Positions 6,211-15,000 are shown, counted from the stretch's first letter. The stretch is DNA of 15,191 nucleotides from Thermoplasmata archaeon (GCA_003650975.1 QMSU01000006.1:1-15191), one strand, 5' to 3'. Program-made: numbers and translations. Notes: a model not told the origin generated them from the sequence alone.

Positions 6211-7695
6211 ATGAAAGGATCCGTTCAGATGGTATTTGCAATCATAACTCTTTTCAGTGTCATGGGGGCTACATCGGGTCCATCGGGCACCACAGATGGA
6301 TTCAGCAGGCTGGCCGTGACGACTCTGGATGACTACAGTCCTCTCGTGGATATCGCCGTCACAATTGAGATCCTTGCGATACGGGCACTTGATACCATTG
6401 ACACGGCATCTGGAGCAGATTTTTTTGTCACACTCACCATAAACGGTGTGGCATACAGAAGCCCGGTCTGGAATGACAGTGACGTGCTGTACCCATACTG
6501 GAATCTGACAGTGGATGTCCCTGATGACATAAAGACGGTTACCATCACCATGGCGCTCACGGACTGGAATACCGATGGTCCGGTACTGTGCGATATCGGC
6601 AGCGGCAAGAACAGCGATTCTTCCGGTTACACGGTGACAGTGGTGTATGATATCGCAACAGGAAGGTGGAGTGGAGACGATTTTATCGGCGATGCCAGCG
6701 GCTACGGAAGGGCTTCTGGCTGTGATGACGGCAGTATTTATGAGAACGAAAAAGATTGTGAAATGTGGTTCACCATTTACCAGAATGATTACGATCACGA
6801 TGGATTGCCGTACTGGATGGAAACCAATGAATACGGCACAGACCCCACAGTTGATAACCGCGGTGAAGACCCCGATGGGGACAACATTCCCATCGAATGG
6901 GAACACCGCTGGGGATTTGACCCGTTCCATGCGGATGCGCATACCGTACTTGACCCGGATAACGACAGCATCACAAACATGGAGGAATTCCTTACTTCCT
7001 CTGCATGGTCAGACCCCTTCAGGAGGGACATATTTCTGGAGGTGGATTTCATGGACCGGTCATCGGTGGGAAAGGCATCCTGCATGCCAGACAATGCGGT
7101 GGAACTGCTCAAAAACCCATTCCACAGGAGAAATATTGTATTCCATGTGGAAACAGGAGGATTTGTCCCGATGGATGGATTCACCGACCCGGGAGAAGTT
7201 CTTGATATCTATCGGCACCATTTTATTCAAGGTGACCGGGATGCATGGAGGCGGAGCGTATTTCACTACGGCATTTTCGTCCACAACTGCTTTCCCACGG
7301 GATATTCATTTGCAGGAGACGGTCCCACCTTCTGGGGGTATTTACCTGGCACAAATGCTTTTGTAGTCTCCGCCTCCATGATGGAGCGTTATCACCTGCT
7401 GAATCCTGGAACATCGCTGGATTTCTTCTATGCCTCGGTCATCATGCATGAAATGGGGCACAATTTTGGCATCAAACTGGGAACGCCCATGGGATGCGAC
7501 AACCAGTTCACCAAGTATCCCTGGCAGCTGGGGTGGTATCTCTACCGCAACTACAAAAGCATCATGAATTACCGGTATACCTACGAGATTCTGGATTATT
7601 CGGATGGCTCGCACGGGAAGCGGGATTTCGATGACTGGTCATATATCAATTTGAGCTATTTTGAGCTGCCACCTTGTGAAGCGATGGCATGGTGA
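6211..7695 (+). CDS. Secreted calcium-repeat protein with a metzincin-like zinc protease motif
   Basis: The 494-residue protein starts with a signal peptide (about 1-22). Residues about 45-180 are beta-rich, perhaps C2-like. Three Asp-rich calcium loops of the thrombospondin type 3 kind follow: DYDHDG (193-198), DPDGDN (220-225) and DPDNDS (248-253). The C-terminal half carries HEMGH (413-417) followed by NFG, the zinc-binding core of metzincin/gluzincin proteases, and SIMNY (450-454), resembling the Met-turn of metzincins. The usual third zinc ligand of HExxHxxGxxH is missing: position 423 is Leu. The protein may use another ligand (for example D427, H/D residues near 459-471) or be inactive. 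It is probably released or surface-attached; no C-terminal anchor is seen. It is not in an operon: the next gene has its own TATA box. Confidence 0.8.
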   Translation: MKGSVQMVFAIITLFSVMGATSGPSGTTDGFSRLAVTTLDDYSPLVDIAVTIEILAIRALDTIDTASGADFFVTLTINGVAYRSPVWNDSDVLYPYWNLTVDVPDDIKTVTITMALTDWNTDGPVLCDIGSGKNSDSSGYTVTVVYDIATGRWSGDDFIGDASGYGRASGCDDGSIYENEKDCEMWFTIYQNDYDHDGLPYWMETNEYGTDPTVDNRGEDPDGDNIPIEWEHRWGFDPFHADAHTVLDPDNDSITNMEEFLTSSAWSDPFRRDIFLEVDFMDRSSVGKASCMPDNAVELLKNPFHRRNIVFHVETGGFVPMDGFTDPGEVLDIYRHHFIQGDRDAWRRSVFHYGIFVHNCFPTGYSFAGDGPTFWGYLPGTNAFVVSASMMERYHLLNPGTSLDFFYASVIMHEMGHNFGIKLGTPMGCDNQFTKYPWQLGWYLYRNYKSIMNYRYTYEILDYSDGSHGKRDFDDWSYINLSYFELPPCEAMAW

Positions 7696-7731
7696 AGTGC
7701 GGTTCCACGGAATGCCATGGCTGACCACAGA

Positions 7732-7740
7732 GATTAAATA
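7732..7740 (+). promoter_or_regulatory. TATA box for SDR gene
   Basis: GATTAAATA is centred about 25 bases before the ATG at 7761, indicating a leaderless start. Confidence 0.55.
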
Positions 7741-7760
7741 GCCGGTTATTCTTGTGAACG

Positions 7761-8723
7761 ATGAGAGTTCTCGTGACGGGCGCAAGCGGGTTCATCGGCA
7801 CCCATGTGGTCACCGAACTTCTTGCCAACGGGTATGGGGTGAGGGCACTCGCCCGGCACCATAAAATTGACATTGAAGGTGTTGAGGTGGTGCGGGGGGA
7901 CATCACCAAACCCGAGAGCCTTCTCCCCGCTGTGGATGGCGTTGATGCGGTGATTCACAATGCGGCATATGCCATGGACTGGGGCAAACGGCACCTCTTT
8001 TACAGGGTGAATGTGGAGGGGACACGCAATGTTGCCGAGGCATGTAGGAAGATAGGGGTGATGCGGATGGTTCTCACAAGCTCCGCGGGGGTGTACGGTT
8101 TTCCCAACACCACGGCAACGATAACAGAACGCAGTGCCCTTCGGCCCCTCAATGCGTACGGAAAATCAAAACTTGAATCAGAACGCGTGCTCACTGCCTA
8201 CAGGGACATCACCGCATCGGTTGTGCGCCCACCGCTGGTGCTGGGGGCGGGCTCACGGGCCGCCGGCATACTGCTCTCAAAAATTGAACAGGGGAACATG
8301 ACCTATGTGGGTGAGGGGACACAGCATATCTCAATTGCCCATCCTGCAGATGTGGCCCGGTGCCTCCGGCTGGTGCTGGAGAGGGATGAGCGGGGTGAGG
8401 TGTACAACGTGGTAAGCTTTGTGTGCACCATCAGAGAACTGTTCGAGGAAGCGGCCGCACAGCTCGGGGTGGAAAAACCGAAAAGACATGTACCCTACCG
8501 GGTTGCCTATGCGATGGCCCTTCTTTCTGAGACATTTTTCAGGAATCCCCCCCTCACCCGATTCCGCATCGTATCCATGGGGACCACCAGAACCATCAGT
8601 GCGGAGAAAGCCTCTCGCGAGCTGGGATACGCACCGCGATTCGATCTGCAGAAAACCGTGGAAGATATGGTCATGTGGTACAGGAAAAAAGATATCCTCG
8701 CTCATGAAGGAACGCCCATGTGA
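7761..8723 (+). CDS. Extended short-chain dehydrogenase (NAD-dependent epimerase/dehydratase family)
   Basis: The 320-residue protein has the extended-SDR pattern. TGASGFIG (6-13) is the nucleotide-binding glycine motif, D48 of RGDI sits after the fourth strand, NAA (67-69) follows, S107/S108 lie in LTSSAG, and YGKSK supplies catalytic Tyr133 and Lys137. The C-terminal half (PPLVLGAG, ISIAHPADVARCL, YNVV) is the substrate-binding part and resembles the 3-beta-hydroxysteroid dehydrogenase/NDP-sugar epimerase group. The substrate cannot be read from the sequence: a nucleotide sugar, an isoprenoid or a sterol-like alcohol are all possible. No sugar-pathway genes are nearby. The start is fixed by the TATA box and by the glycine motif beginning at residue 6. 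Confidence 0.88.
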   Translation: MRVLVTGASGFIGTHVVTELLANGYGVRALARHHKIDIEGVEVVRGDITKPESLLPAVDGVDAVIHNAAYAMDWGKRHLFYRVNVEGTRNVAEACRKIGVMRMVLTSSAGVYGFPNTTATITERSALRPLNAYGKSKLESERVLTAYRDITASVVRPPLVLGAGSRAAGILLSKIEQGNMTYVGEGTQHISIAHPADVARCLRLVLERDERGEVYNVVSFVCTIRELFEEAAAQLGVEKPKRHVPYRVAYAMALLSETFFRNPPLTRFRIVSMGTTRTISAEKASRELGYAPRFDLQKTVEDMVMWYRKKDILAHEGTPM

Positions 8724-8747
8724 AGTGAAGGCCAATCCGAGGTAACC

Positions 8748-8755
8748 TTTATATT
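8748..8755 (+). promoter_or_regulatory. nadA TATA box
   Basis: TTTATATT is centred about 23 bases upstream of the GTG at 8774. There is no ribosome-binding site, so a leaderless mRNA with a GTG start is implied. Confidence 0.55.
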
Positions 8756-8773
8756 GGTGGTGGAATATCAATT

Positions 8774-9664
8774 GTGGAAAAACTGGAAAAACTGAAAAAG
8801 GAGAGAAATGCGATTATTCTTGCACACAATTACCAGCGCCCGGAGGTGCAGGATATTGCCGATTTTGTGGGTGACTCACTCGCCCTTGCCATGAAAGCGA
8901 GGGAAACCGATGCCGAGGTAATCGTGTTCTGTGGTGTGGATTTTATGGCGGAGTCGGCAAAGATAGTAAACCCGGAAAAGGTGGTGCTGTTCCCCGATGA
9001 GGGTGCCAAGTGTCCCATGGCGGCCATGGTGGATGCCAGTTCCCTTGCCCATCTGAAGGAAAAATACGGGTACGATGTGGTTTCATATATCAACACATCG
9101 GCCGAGGTGAAGGCAGCAAGTGATGTGTGCTGCACCTCCGCAAACGCCGTGAAGGTGGTGCAGTCCATGCCGGATGGTGTGATATTCACGCCCGATGAAA
9201 ACCTCGGAAGTTACGTCAAACGATTTGTCAGCGATAAGGAGATCATTCTCTGGCCGGGATTCTGCCCCACCCATATGGGAATAACGGTGGATGACATTCT
9301 CGAACTCAAACGCGCACACCCCGCTGCAGAAGTGCTCGCTCATCCTGAATGCTCGCCCGCGGTGATTGACTGTGCCGATAAGGTGGCATCCACGGAGGGT
9401 ATGGTGAATTATGCGAAATCTTCATCATCATATGAATTCATCATTGCCACCGAAAGGGAACTCTGCTACCGGCTGAAGAAGGAAATGCCGGAAAAGGAAT
9501 TTTACCCTCTGGATGTGGCCATCTGCCCCACCATGAAAAAAATCACCCGTGCAAAGGTGGTGCGGAGTCTGGAGTTCATGAAACCGGAGGTACGGCTCAG
9601 TGAAGATATCATCAGAAGGGCCGCTGCACCGCTACAGAGAATGATTGAAATCGGAAGAGAGTAG
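8774..9664 (+). CDS. nadA: Quinolinate synthase
   Basis: NadA condenses iminoaspartate with dihydroxyacetone phosphate to quinolinate in de novo NAD synthesis. The 296-residue length matches the compact archaeal/Thermotoga type. Visible motifs include AHNYQRPEVQDIADFVGDSL near the N-terminus, VFCGVDFMAESAKI, PDEGAKCPMA, WPGFCPTHMGI, HPECSP, the STEGM segment and CPTMKK. The three [4Fe-4S] ligands are expected at Cys80, Cys164 and Cys251, with spacing like Thermotoga NadA. The start is GTG, in line with the TATA box and the family N-terminus. L-aspartate oxidase/dehydrogenase and NadC are not in the window. The last 33 bases overlap the 3' end of the convergent regulator gene, and a cysteine desulfurase gene follows beyond that, which could supply sulfur for the cluster. 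Confidence 0.96.
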   Translation: MEKLEKLKKERNAIILAHNYQRPEVQDIADFVGDSLALAMKARETDAEVIVFCGVDFMAESAKIVNPEKVVLFPDEGAKCPMAAMVDASSLAHLKEKYGYDVVSYINTSAEVKAASDVCCTSANAVKVVQSMPDGVIFTPDENLGSYVKRFVSDKEIILWPGFCPTHMGITVDDILELKRAHPAAEVLAHPECSPAVIDCADKVASTEGMVNYAKSSSSYEFIIATERELCYRLKKEMPEKEFYPLDVAICPTMKKITRAKVVRSLEFMKPEVRLSEDIIRRAAAPLQRMIEIGRE

Positions 9665-9955
9665 TTCTCTGATGCTCCGGCACAGGGTGCAGATGTGGTC
9701 TTCATTAAATTCCCCGTTCACCATCATGGTTGCCATCTCGTCTATTTTTTCCTCAATTGTGGGGTTGCTCATTATGATTTCGCGCTGCTTTCCACGGAAC
9801 GAGGTGATGTAGTGGCTCACCGCACTCTGGGTGATGCCGAGAATCCGGGATATCTCCACCTGTTTCATACCATGATTCCGGGATAGTTTTATGGCAATTT
9901 CCGCCCGTATGGCGGGGATGATGGTGCTGGCAAGCTCTTCACAGGGGAATTTCAT
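9632..9955 (-). CDS. HTH transcriptional regulator, COG2522-like, with C-terminal CxxC
   Basis: The 107-residue protein begins MKFPCE, then an IIPAIRAEIAIKL helix and a helix-turn-helix (about 29-55: MKQVEISRILGITQSAVSHY). This matches the N-terminal half of the archaeal COG2522 regulator family, including the early PCE motif. A C-terminal helical part carries CTLC (Cys89, Cys92), which could bind a metal or cluster or act as a redox switch; a thiamine-binding ThiN domain is absent. It lies between nadA and the desulfurase gene, transcribed towards nadA and overlapping its 3' end by 33 bases. It is divergent from the desulfurase gene, separated by only 41 bases. That placement suggests it controls the desulfurase gene and itself, possibly in response to iron-sulfur or NAD status. 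The target is inferred. Confidence 0.85.
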   Translation of the reverse strand: MKFPCEELASTIIPAIRAEIAIKLSRNHGMKQVEISRILGITQSAVSHYITSFRGKQREIIMSNPTIEEKIDEMATMMVNGEFNEDHICTLCRSIRELLSSDFNHSL

Positions 9956-9996
9956 AAGGGAAAACCTTAAAACCTTTTTAACTATTACGGTGTAAT
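9956..9996. promoter_or_regulatory. Interlocked divergent promoters of the regulator and desulfurase genes
   Basis: In 41 bases there is a tandem repeat AAAACCTT (9961-9968 and 9969-9976, the second reading AAAACCTT). A plus-strand TATA-like CTTAAAA (9966-9972) is 28 bases before ATG 9997. A minus-strand TATA-like GTTAAAAAGG (9982-9973) is about 23 bases before ATG 9955. Both genes would be leaderless, and the two TATA boxes are so close that preinitiation complexes should exclude each other. The repeats are candidate binding sites for the adjacent HTH regulator. Confidence 0.55.
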
Positions 9997-11145
9997 ATGA
10001 AGGTTTACTTTGACAATGCAGCCACCACCCGCACCTGCGATGAGGCGATTGATGCCATGCTCCCCTTTTTCACCACAAAATTCGGCAACGCCTCCAGCCT
10101 TCATTCCTGGGGGAGAGAGGCACGGGAGGCACTGGAGAAAAGCAGGGAAACGGTTGCTGCATTTCTCGGGGCAGATGCCGATGAGATTATCTTCACCAGC
10201 GGCGGTACTGAAAGCGATAACATTGCCATCAGAGGAATTGCCTCTCGTCACGGCAGCGGCCACATCATCACAAGCGCTGTGGAGCATCCGGCGGCGCTCG
10301 AAACCTGCAGATATCTTGAAAAGAAGGGTTTTTCAGTCACCTATCTCCCCGTTGATCGGTACGGGATGGTGGATGTGGAAATGCTGGAACGTGAGCTACG
10401 GGATGACACCATTCTCATCTCAATCATGCATGCAAACAATGAGATAGGAACCATTGAACCGATAGAGAAAATAGGGCGTATTGCGAGGAAACATGGCATT
10501 CCATTTCACACCGATGCGGTGCAGAGTGCGGGGAAACTCCCCATTGATGTCAAGAATATGCCCGTGGATATGCTGTCCATTTCCTCTCACAAACTCCATG
10601 GCCCCAAGGGAGTGGGCGCCCTCTACGTGAAACGGGGCGTGAAACTCGAGTCTCTCATGCACGGCGGGGGGCATGAAAGGGGTCTTCGCCCCTCCACAGA
10701 GAATGTTGCCGGCATTGTCGGTTTTGCCCGCGCGTGTGAAATTGCGCTCGATAGCATGAAAGAAGATGCTGCAGCAATGGGGAAATTGAGAGACATCATC
10801 ATCGGCGGCGTGCTTGAAATAGAGGAATCGTATCTCACAGGCCATCCCACCGAGCGACTGCCCAACAATGCGAGCTTTTACTTCCGTGGCATAGAGGGAG
10901 AAAGCCTCATTTTGATGCTGGACAGTATGGGAATTGCCGCCTCCACCGGCTCGGCATGCTCCTCCAAAAAACTCCAGGCATCCCACGTGCTGCTCGCCAC
11001 CGGCATCCGACCAGAGGACGCACACGGTTCACTCCGCATCTCGCTTTCGAGGTACAACACCCGCGAGGAGGTTGACTACTTCCTGGAAACGCTCCCCGGA
11101 GTGATTGAAGAACTGAGGAAGATTTCACCTCTGTGGCCAAAATAG
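9997..11145 (+). CDS. nifS: Cysteine desulfurase (NifS/IscS family)
   Basis: The PLP enzyme removes sulfur from cysteine for iron-sulfur cluster assembly and thiolation. Across 382 residues it has MKVYFDNAATT at the N-terminus and SGGTESDN. AVEHPA carries the PLP-stacking His97, and Asp173 and Gln176 lie in HTDAVQ. The PLP Lys199 is in SSHKLHGPKG, the SRGSACSS-equivalent STGSACSS holds catalytic Cys321, and RISLSRYNT lies near the end. The short active-site loop with Cys embedded after STGSA places it in the group I NifS/IscS class. The neighbour nadA encodes a [4Fe-4S] enzyme, recalling the nifS-nad gene groupings seen in some bacteria. No IscU scaffold is adjacent. IscS is an equally valid name. 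Confidence 0.95.
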   Translation: MKVYFDNAATTRTCDEAIDAMLPFFTTKFGNASSLHSWGREAREALEKSRETVAAFLGADADEIIFTSGGTESDNIAIRGIASRHGSGHIITSAVEHPAALETCRYLEKKGFSVTYLPVDRYGMVDVEMLERELRDDTILISIMHANNEIGTIEPIEKIGRIARKHGIPFHTDAVQSAGKLPIDVKNMPVDMLSISSHKLHGPKGVGALYVKRGVKLESLMHGGGHERGLRPSTENVAGIVGFARACEIALDSMKEDAAAMGKLRDIIIGGVLEIEESYLTGHPTERLPNNASFYFRGIEGESLILMLDSMGIAASTGSACSSKKLQASHVLLATGIRPEDAHGSLRISLSRYNTREEVDYFLETLPGVIEELRKISPLWPK

Positions 11146-11155
11146 GATACAAACG

Positions 11156-11164
11156 TTTTTAAAT
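11156..11164 (+). promoter_or_regulatory. TATA box for small membrane protein
   Basis: TTTTTAAAT is centred about 24 bases before the ATG at 11184, giving a leaderless mRNA separate from the desulfurase transcript. Confidence 0.55.
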
Positions 11165-11183
11165 CACCCCGGGCTACCTGCTG

Positions 11184-11519
11184 ATGGCGCGCTCGCTTTT
11201 CGGGGATGATTCCAGATTCCTGCACTACATACTCTATGCAGATGCTGTTCTGGTCACCTTCTTTCTTGCTAGGGTGGTGATTCATGAGTTTGGAGAGGAG
11301 ATAATGCTTCCTCTGGTGGCAGCAGCGGGTGTGACGCTGATTCTTCTGGACAACCGCAGGTGTGCCAGGGCCGTTGCACGGATGGCAGTACGCATGAACC
11401 CAGATATCACACGCCACAGAATGTATGAGACCCTGCTACGATTATATGGTGAGGGCATCCACTGGGTCATCGGTGCCGTACTTGTGGGCACAGCCGTGTA
11501 CTCATTCCTTCTATTTTAA
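11184..11519 (+). CDS. Small membrane protein with three hydrophobic segments
   Basis: The 111-residue protein is not recognised. Hydrophobic segments lie at about 13-32, 38-55 and 92-111. The middle loop (about 56-85) is rich in Arg (NRRCARAVARMAVRMN) and so should face the cytoplasm. The protein ends directly after the last hydrophobic segment (FLLF). It overlaps the 3' end of the convergent zinc-ribbon gene by nine bases. No catalytic motif is visible, and function cannot be inferred from the neighbours. Confidence 0.7.
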   Translation: MARSLFGDDSRFLHYILYADAVLVTFFLARVVIHEFGEEIMLPLVAAAGVTLILLDNRRCARAVARMAVRMNPDITRHRMYETLLRLYGEGIHWVIGAVLVGTAVYSFLLF

Positions 11520-11723
11520 CTTATTCCAGCACTTTTCGCAGTATCTCTTTTCACATACGGGGCACTCGTACACCTTTCCCGTATATTCAGGGCTGAGCAT
11601 GTTGGTGCCGCACCGGGCACAGGTCGCCTCTTCTTTATACGTATCCAGACATGTGGTGCACACGATGGTATCCGGCGTGAGCATGCTGCGGATTTTCTCC
11701 CTCAATATTTCGTCCTCCTCCAT
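11511..11723 (-). CDS. Small double zinc-ribbon protein
   Basis: This 70-residue protein has eight cysteines in four CxxC pairs: Cys22/25, 35/38, 54/57 and 62/65. The first two pairs (CTTC, CARC) and the last two (CPVC, CEKC) would each bind one zinc ion. The second unit, with only four residues between its pairs, is tight and recalls treble-clef or RING-like knuckles. An acidic helix (residues 1-15) precedes the fingers. Such proteins in archaea may bind nucleic acid or protein partners; the role is unknown. A TATA box (TTTAAAAATATA on the plus strand, 11753-11764) lies about 34 bases upstream of the start. The start codon overlaps an AACATGGAGGAGG context without an upstream ribosome-binding site. 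Confidence 0.8.
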   Translation of the reverse strand: MEEDEILREKIRSMLTPDTIVCTTCLDTYKEEATCARCGTNMLSPEYTGKVYECPVCEKRYCEKCWNKLK

Positions 11724-12015
11724 GTTCTGCCTCGCATATAATCGCGCGGCGCTTTAAAAATATAGTGTATTATTCTGATTGGTGCTGTCACGGTAAGAAA
11801 GCAAGAACGTAAAAATGAGGACGGGCCATGTCATCCTGCTCAGGGGGATGAAGATGCCCCACTAAACTTAAAAGACAAATTATTCTGGCTCTCTGGTATT
11901 ACCATACACAATTGTTGCAATACTAATTGAACCGGCACTGACAGATCTGGATGCACCTCTCCGTGGAATGGCAAATCTGCAACCGTCATTCCCCTTCATG
12001 TTCATCACCAAAAAC

Positions 12016-12023
12016 CTTAAATG
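12016..12023 (+). promoter_or_regulatory. TATA box of the giant surface gene
   Basis: CTTAAATG, preceded by AAAAAC, predicts transcription starting around 12043-12047. This leaves a leader of about 35-39 bases, long for this genome. Confidence 0.5.
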
Positions 12024-12042
12024 AGAAATTCACATTGTAAAT

Positions 12043-12061
12043 TGATAGACACTGTCTATCA
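12043..12061. promoter_or_regulatory. Perfect 19-bp palindrome, probable operator
   Basis: TGATAGACA and TGTCTATCA are exact reverse complements around a single C. The site overlaps the transcription start predicted from the TATA box at 12016-12023 and lies before the ribosome-binding site. A dimeric repressor bound here would block initiation. In RNA form it could only make a hairpin with an unusably small loop unless inner pairs open, so a DNA operator is the better reading. Confidence 0.7.
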
Positions 12062-12069
12062 CAGCTCAA

Positions 12070-12074
12070 GGAGG
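12070..12074 (+). promoter_or_regulatory. Ribosome-binding site of the giant surface gene
   Basis: GGAGG, seven bases before the ATG at 12082, is a strong Shine-Dalgarno sequence, in contrast to the leaderless neighbours. It fixes the start codon. Confidence 0.75.
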
Positions 12075-12081
12075 CGAGAAA

Positions 12082-15000
12082 ATGGATAAAAAAATAATGA
12101 TTGGTTTGGTGATAGGGAGCATAATGATTGTGAGTGGTATAACCCTTTCTGGATATCCGGCTCCGAGAGGAACAGACGTTTCAATTAAGTCTGCGGCACT
12201 GGTTCAAAACGAAATTTCTCTAACTCTTATTCCCGGAACCCAGCCCGGCAAGCCGCAGGTGTTGCTTGCGGCATATAATGACAATCCGTACTCCTTTGGA
12301 AGTGGTATTGGGTATGGCTACAGCACCGACGGTGGAGCAACATGGACCACCGGAAATTTACCGTTTCCTTTTAACCCTCTTACCGGCATGAATATGGACC
12401 AGGAGTTTGACCCGACGGCAACTTCAGACACGCTCGGCAACCTCTACATCGGTCACATTGCATCGGAAATAGGAGGCAGCAGCGGTCTCTATGTCCATAA
12501 ATCAACCAATGGCGGAGGTACATGGTTGTCGCCAGTTACGGTTGCTCTGGATGGGCCACCTTCGGGCGACCCTGATCCGCTCTACCGATTCAACGATAGA
12601 TGCCAGATGACTGCTGACACATTCTCCGGAAGTCCGTATACGAATAATATCTATATTACTTGGATAAAGGACAGGGGATTTCATATGCCCCAACCATGGA
12701 GTGATGTGTACTTTTCATATTCGACAAATCAGGGCGTGAGTTTCAGTTCAGCGGTAAGAATAAATGACATTGGCCATGACATGGGCAATATGCCCATCCC
12801 CGCTGTGGCACCAAACGGAACCGTATATGTGGTGTGGATGGATTATAATGTGACATCCGGCGGAAATGGAACCATCTATCTCGATAAATCATTTGATGGG
12901 GGTGTTACCTGGGGGACAGACCAGTTTGTTGCACAGATTAACCTCCCACCGCTCCGTCTGAATACTGCCGCGGGATTCACAGACGTTTTAGCCAAGGGTG
13001 GCACTCCGATTGCAGTCTCGCCCACCAATTCAAGTGAACTGTACATCGTATATGCCGCTGACCCTGATGGGAACGGTACTGATGAGGCTGACATATTTTT
13101 CATCAAATCAACTGATGGTGGAAGCTCGTGGAGTTCACCGCTGAGGGTGAACGACGATTCGACCAAAAATGACCAGTTTTTACCGTGGATGGATGTGAAA
13201 TCTGATGGGACAATCGATATTGCATGGTACGACCGCCGCAACGATGTGAACGATTCCCTGTGGGATGTATATTTTGCAAAGAGTACCGATGGCGGCAGCA
13301 GTTTCTCGCAAAATATTCAGCTGAATGACATCAGTTTTCCCACGCCAACAAATCTCTGGATGGGCGAGTACCTCGGGCTGGCAGTCGACAGCAACTACGC
13401 CTTTGTTGCCTTTACTTCTTCATTGACTGATGTAGTAACCGGCGACGTTTATTTTGATAAAGTTCCCAACAGCCTCAGCACGGTGTATGTTGATGATGAC
13501 TACAATGCCTCCACACCCGGATGGCAGATTGACCATTTTGACACCATACAGGGGGCAATAGATGCAGTGGATGTCAACGGCACGGTGATTGTGTACAATG
13601 GAACATATACAGAGAACATTGTGGTGAATAAGAGTATCACGCTCCAGGCAGGAAGCAACCCTGTGATTGACGGGAATGGAACAGGAGATGTTATATACAT
13701 TTCTGCTGATTGGGTGACCATCAATGGATTCACCATACAAAATAGTGGAACCAACTGGGGCGATGCGGGAATCGAAATAGCCACATCAAACCAGTGCAAC
13801 GTCTCTCGCAATAACATTTCAACCAGCAATGCTGGTATCGTGCTTTCTTCTTCCAACAACAATGTTGTATTAAATAATTCTATTATAAATAACCAATATG
13901 GCATAGTGGGTTCTTCTTCATCCAACAACACCATATCAGGCAACACTATCAACTCGAATAATTACGGAGATGGGATATATCTCTCATCTTCTTCCAACAA
14001 CACCATATCACACAACACTATCACATCAAATAATGCTGCGGGAATATATTTTGACCCATCCTGCAACTACAATACCATCTCAGGCAACAATATCTCCTCG
14101 AATGATGACGGCATAGATATATACGGCTCTGTTTCCAACAATTACAATACCCTCTCTGGCAACACCATATGGAATAACAGCGGCTATGGGATATATTTTG
14201 ACTGGTCGAGGAGTAATACCATCTCGAATAACACCATTAGCTCAAATAATTATGATGGTATATGGCTTTTTGGATCAGACAATACAACTGTTTTCGGAAA
14301 TAATATCTTAAGTAATAATGAAGATGGCATTTATATCGAGGAGTCTGATAATAATAACGTCTCAGATAATATCATTAGTAACAATGGCTGGAGGGGAATT
14401 TATATCGAGGAGTCTGATAATAACACTGTATCAGATAACACTATCGGCAACAACAGTGTTTATGGCGTATACATCTACTCTTCCATTTACAACACTCTCA
14501 CCGGCAACACTCTCACTTACAATTTTGATGGCATACGACTCGGTTTATCTAACCACATCACCATCACAAACAACACCATCGCTAACAGCAATTATAGTGG
14601 CATATGGGTTTCATCTTCTTCTACCAATAACACTATTACGAACAATACCATCAGCCATAATCGTTACGGAGTGCAGTTCAGCGATTCTAATCACAGTACC
14701 ATCGCAAACAACAGTATCAGTAACAGCAGTTGGTATGGTATGATTTTTGATAATTCCAATAACAATACCGTCTCCGGCAACACTATCAGCAACAACGGCT
14801 GGCGCGGTCTTCATCTCTATTCTTCCAGCGACGGTAACCTGATTTACAACAATTATTTCAACAACACCAACAACGCCTATGATGACGGAAACAATACGTG
14901 GAATATAACCAAAACATCCGGTACCAACATCATCAACGGTTCGTACCTCGGGGGAAATTTCTGGAGCGATTATGCCGGGAGTGATACCAATGGCGATGGA

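Larger units (their letters stand above)
11724..12081. other. 358-base intergenic region
   Basis: The left edge holds the minus-strand promoter of the zinc-ribbon gene (11753-11764) and the right end holds the promoter and operator-like palindrome of the giant surface gene. Between about 11765 and 12010 no convincing coding frame, tRNA or strong hairpin was seen. A weak GGGG/CCCC pairing lies around 11836-11858, and a TATA-like AACTTAAAAG near 11866-11875 has no obvious gene after it. Confidence 0.6.

Noticed and set aside
6133..6942. 269-codon minus-strand frame opposite the protease-like gene
   Set aside because: No recognisable domain; the plus strand has a signal peptide, ribosome-binding site and calcium loops.
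11815..11865. Possible C/D-box guide RNA (ATGAGGA and ATGAAGA near CTGC/CTCA)
   Set aside because: Neither C nor D box matches consensus (RTGATGA, CTGA) and no terminal stem is visible.
14318..14743. Long plus-strand frame of Ser/Thr/Ile-rich sequence inside the beta-helix region
   Set aside because: It is a register shift of the AAT/AAC-rich repeats of the giant surface gene, whose own frame is continuous through the region and has recognisable domains.
13801..14850. Regular repeats considered as a CRISPR array
   Set aside because: The units are degenerate, stay in one protein frame and encode beta-helix coils; there are no constant repeats with variable spacers.
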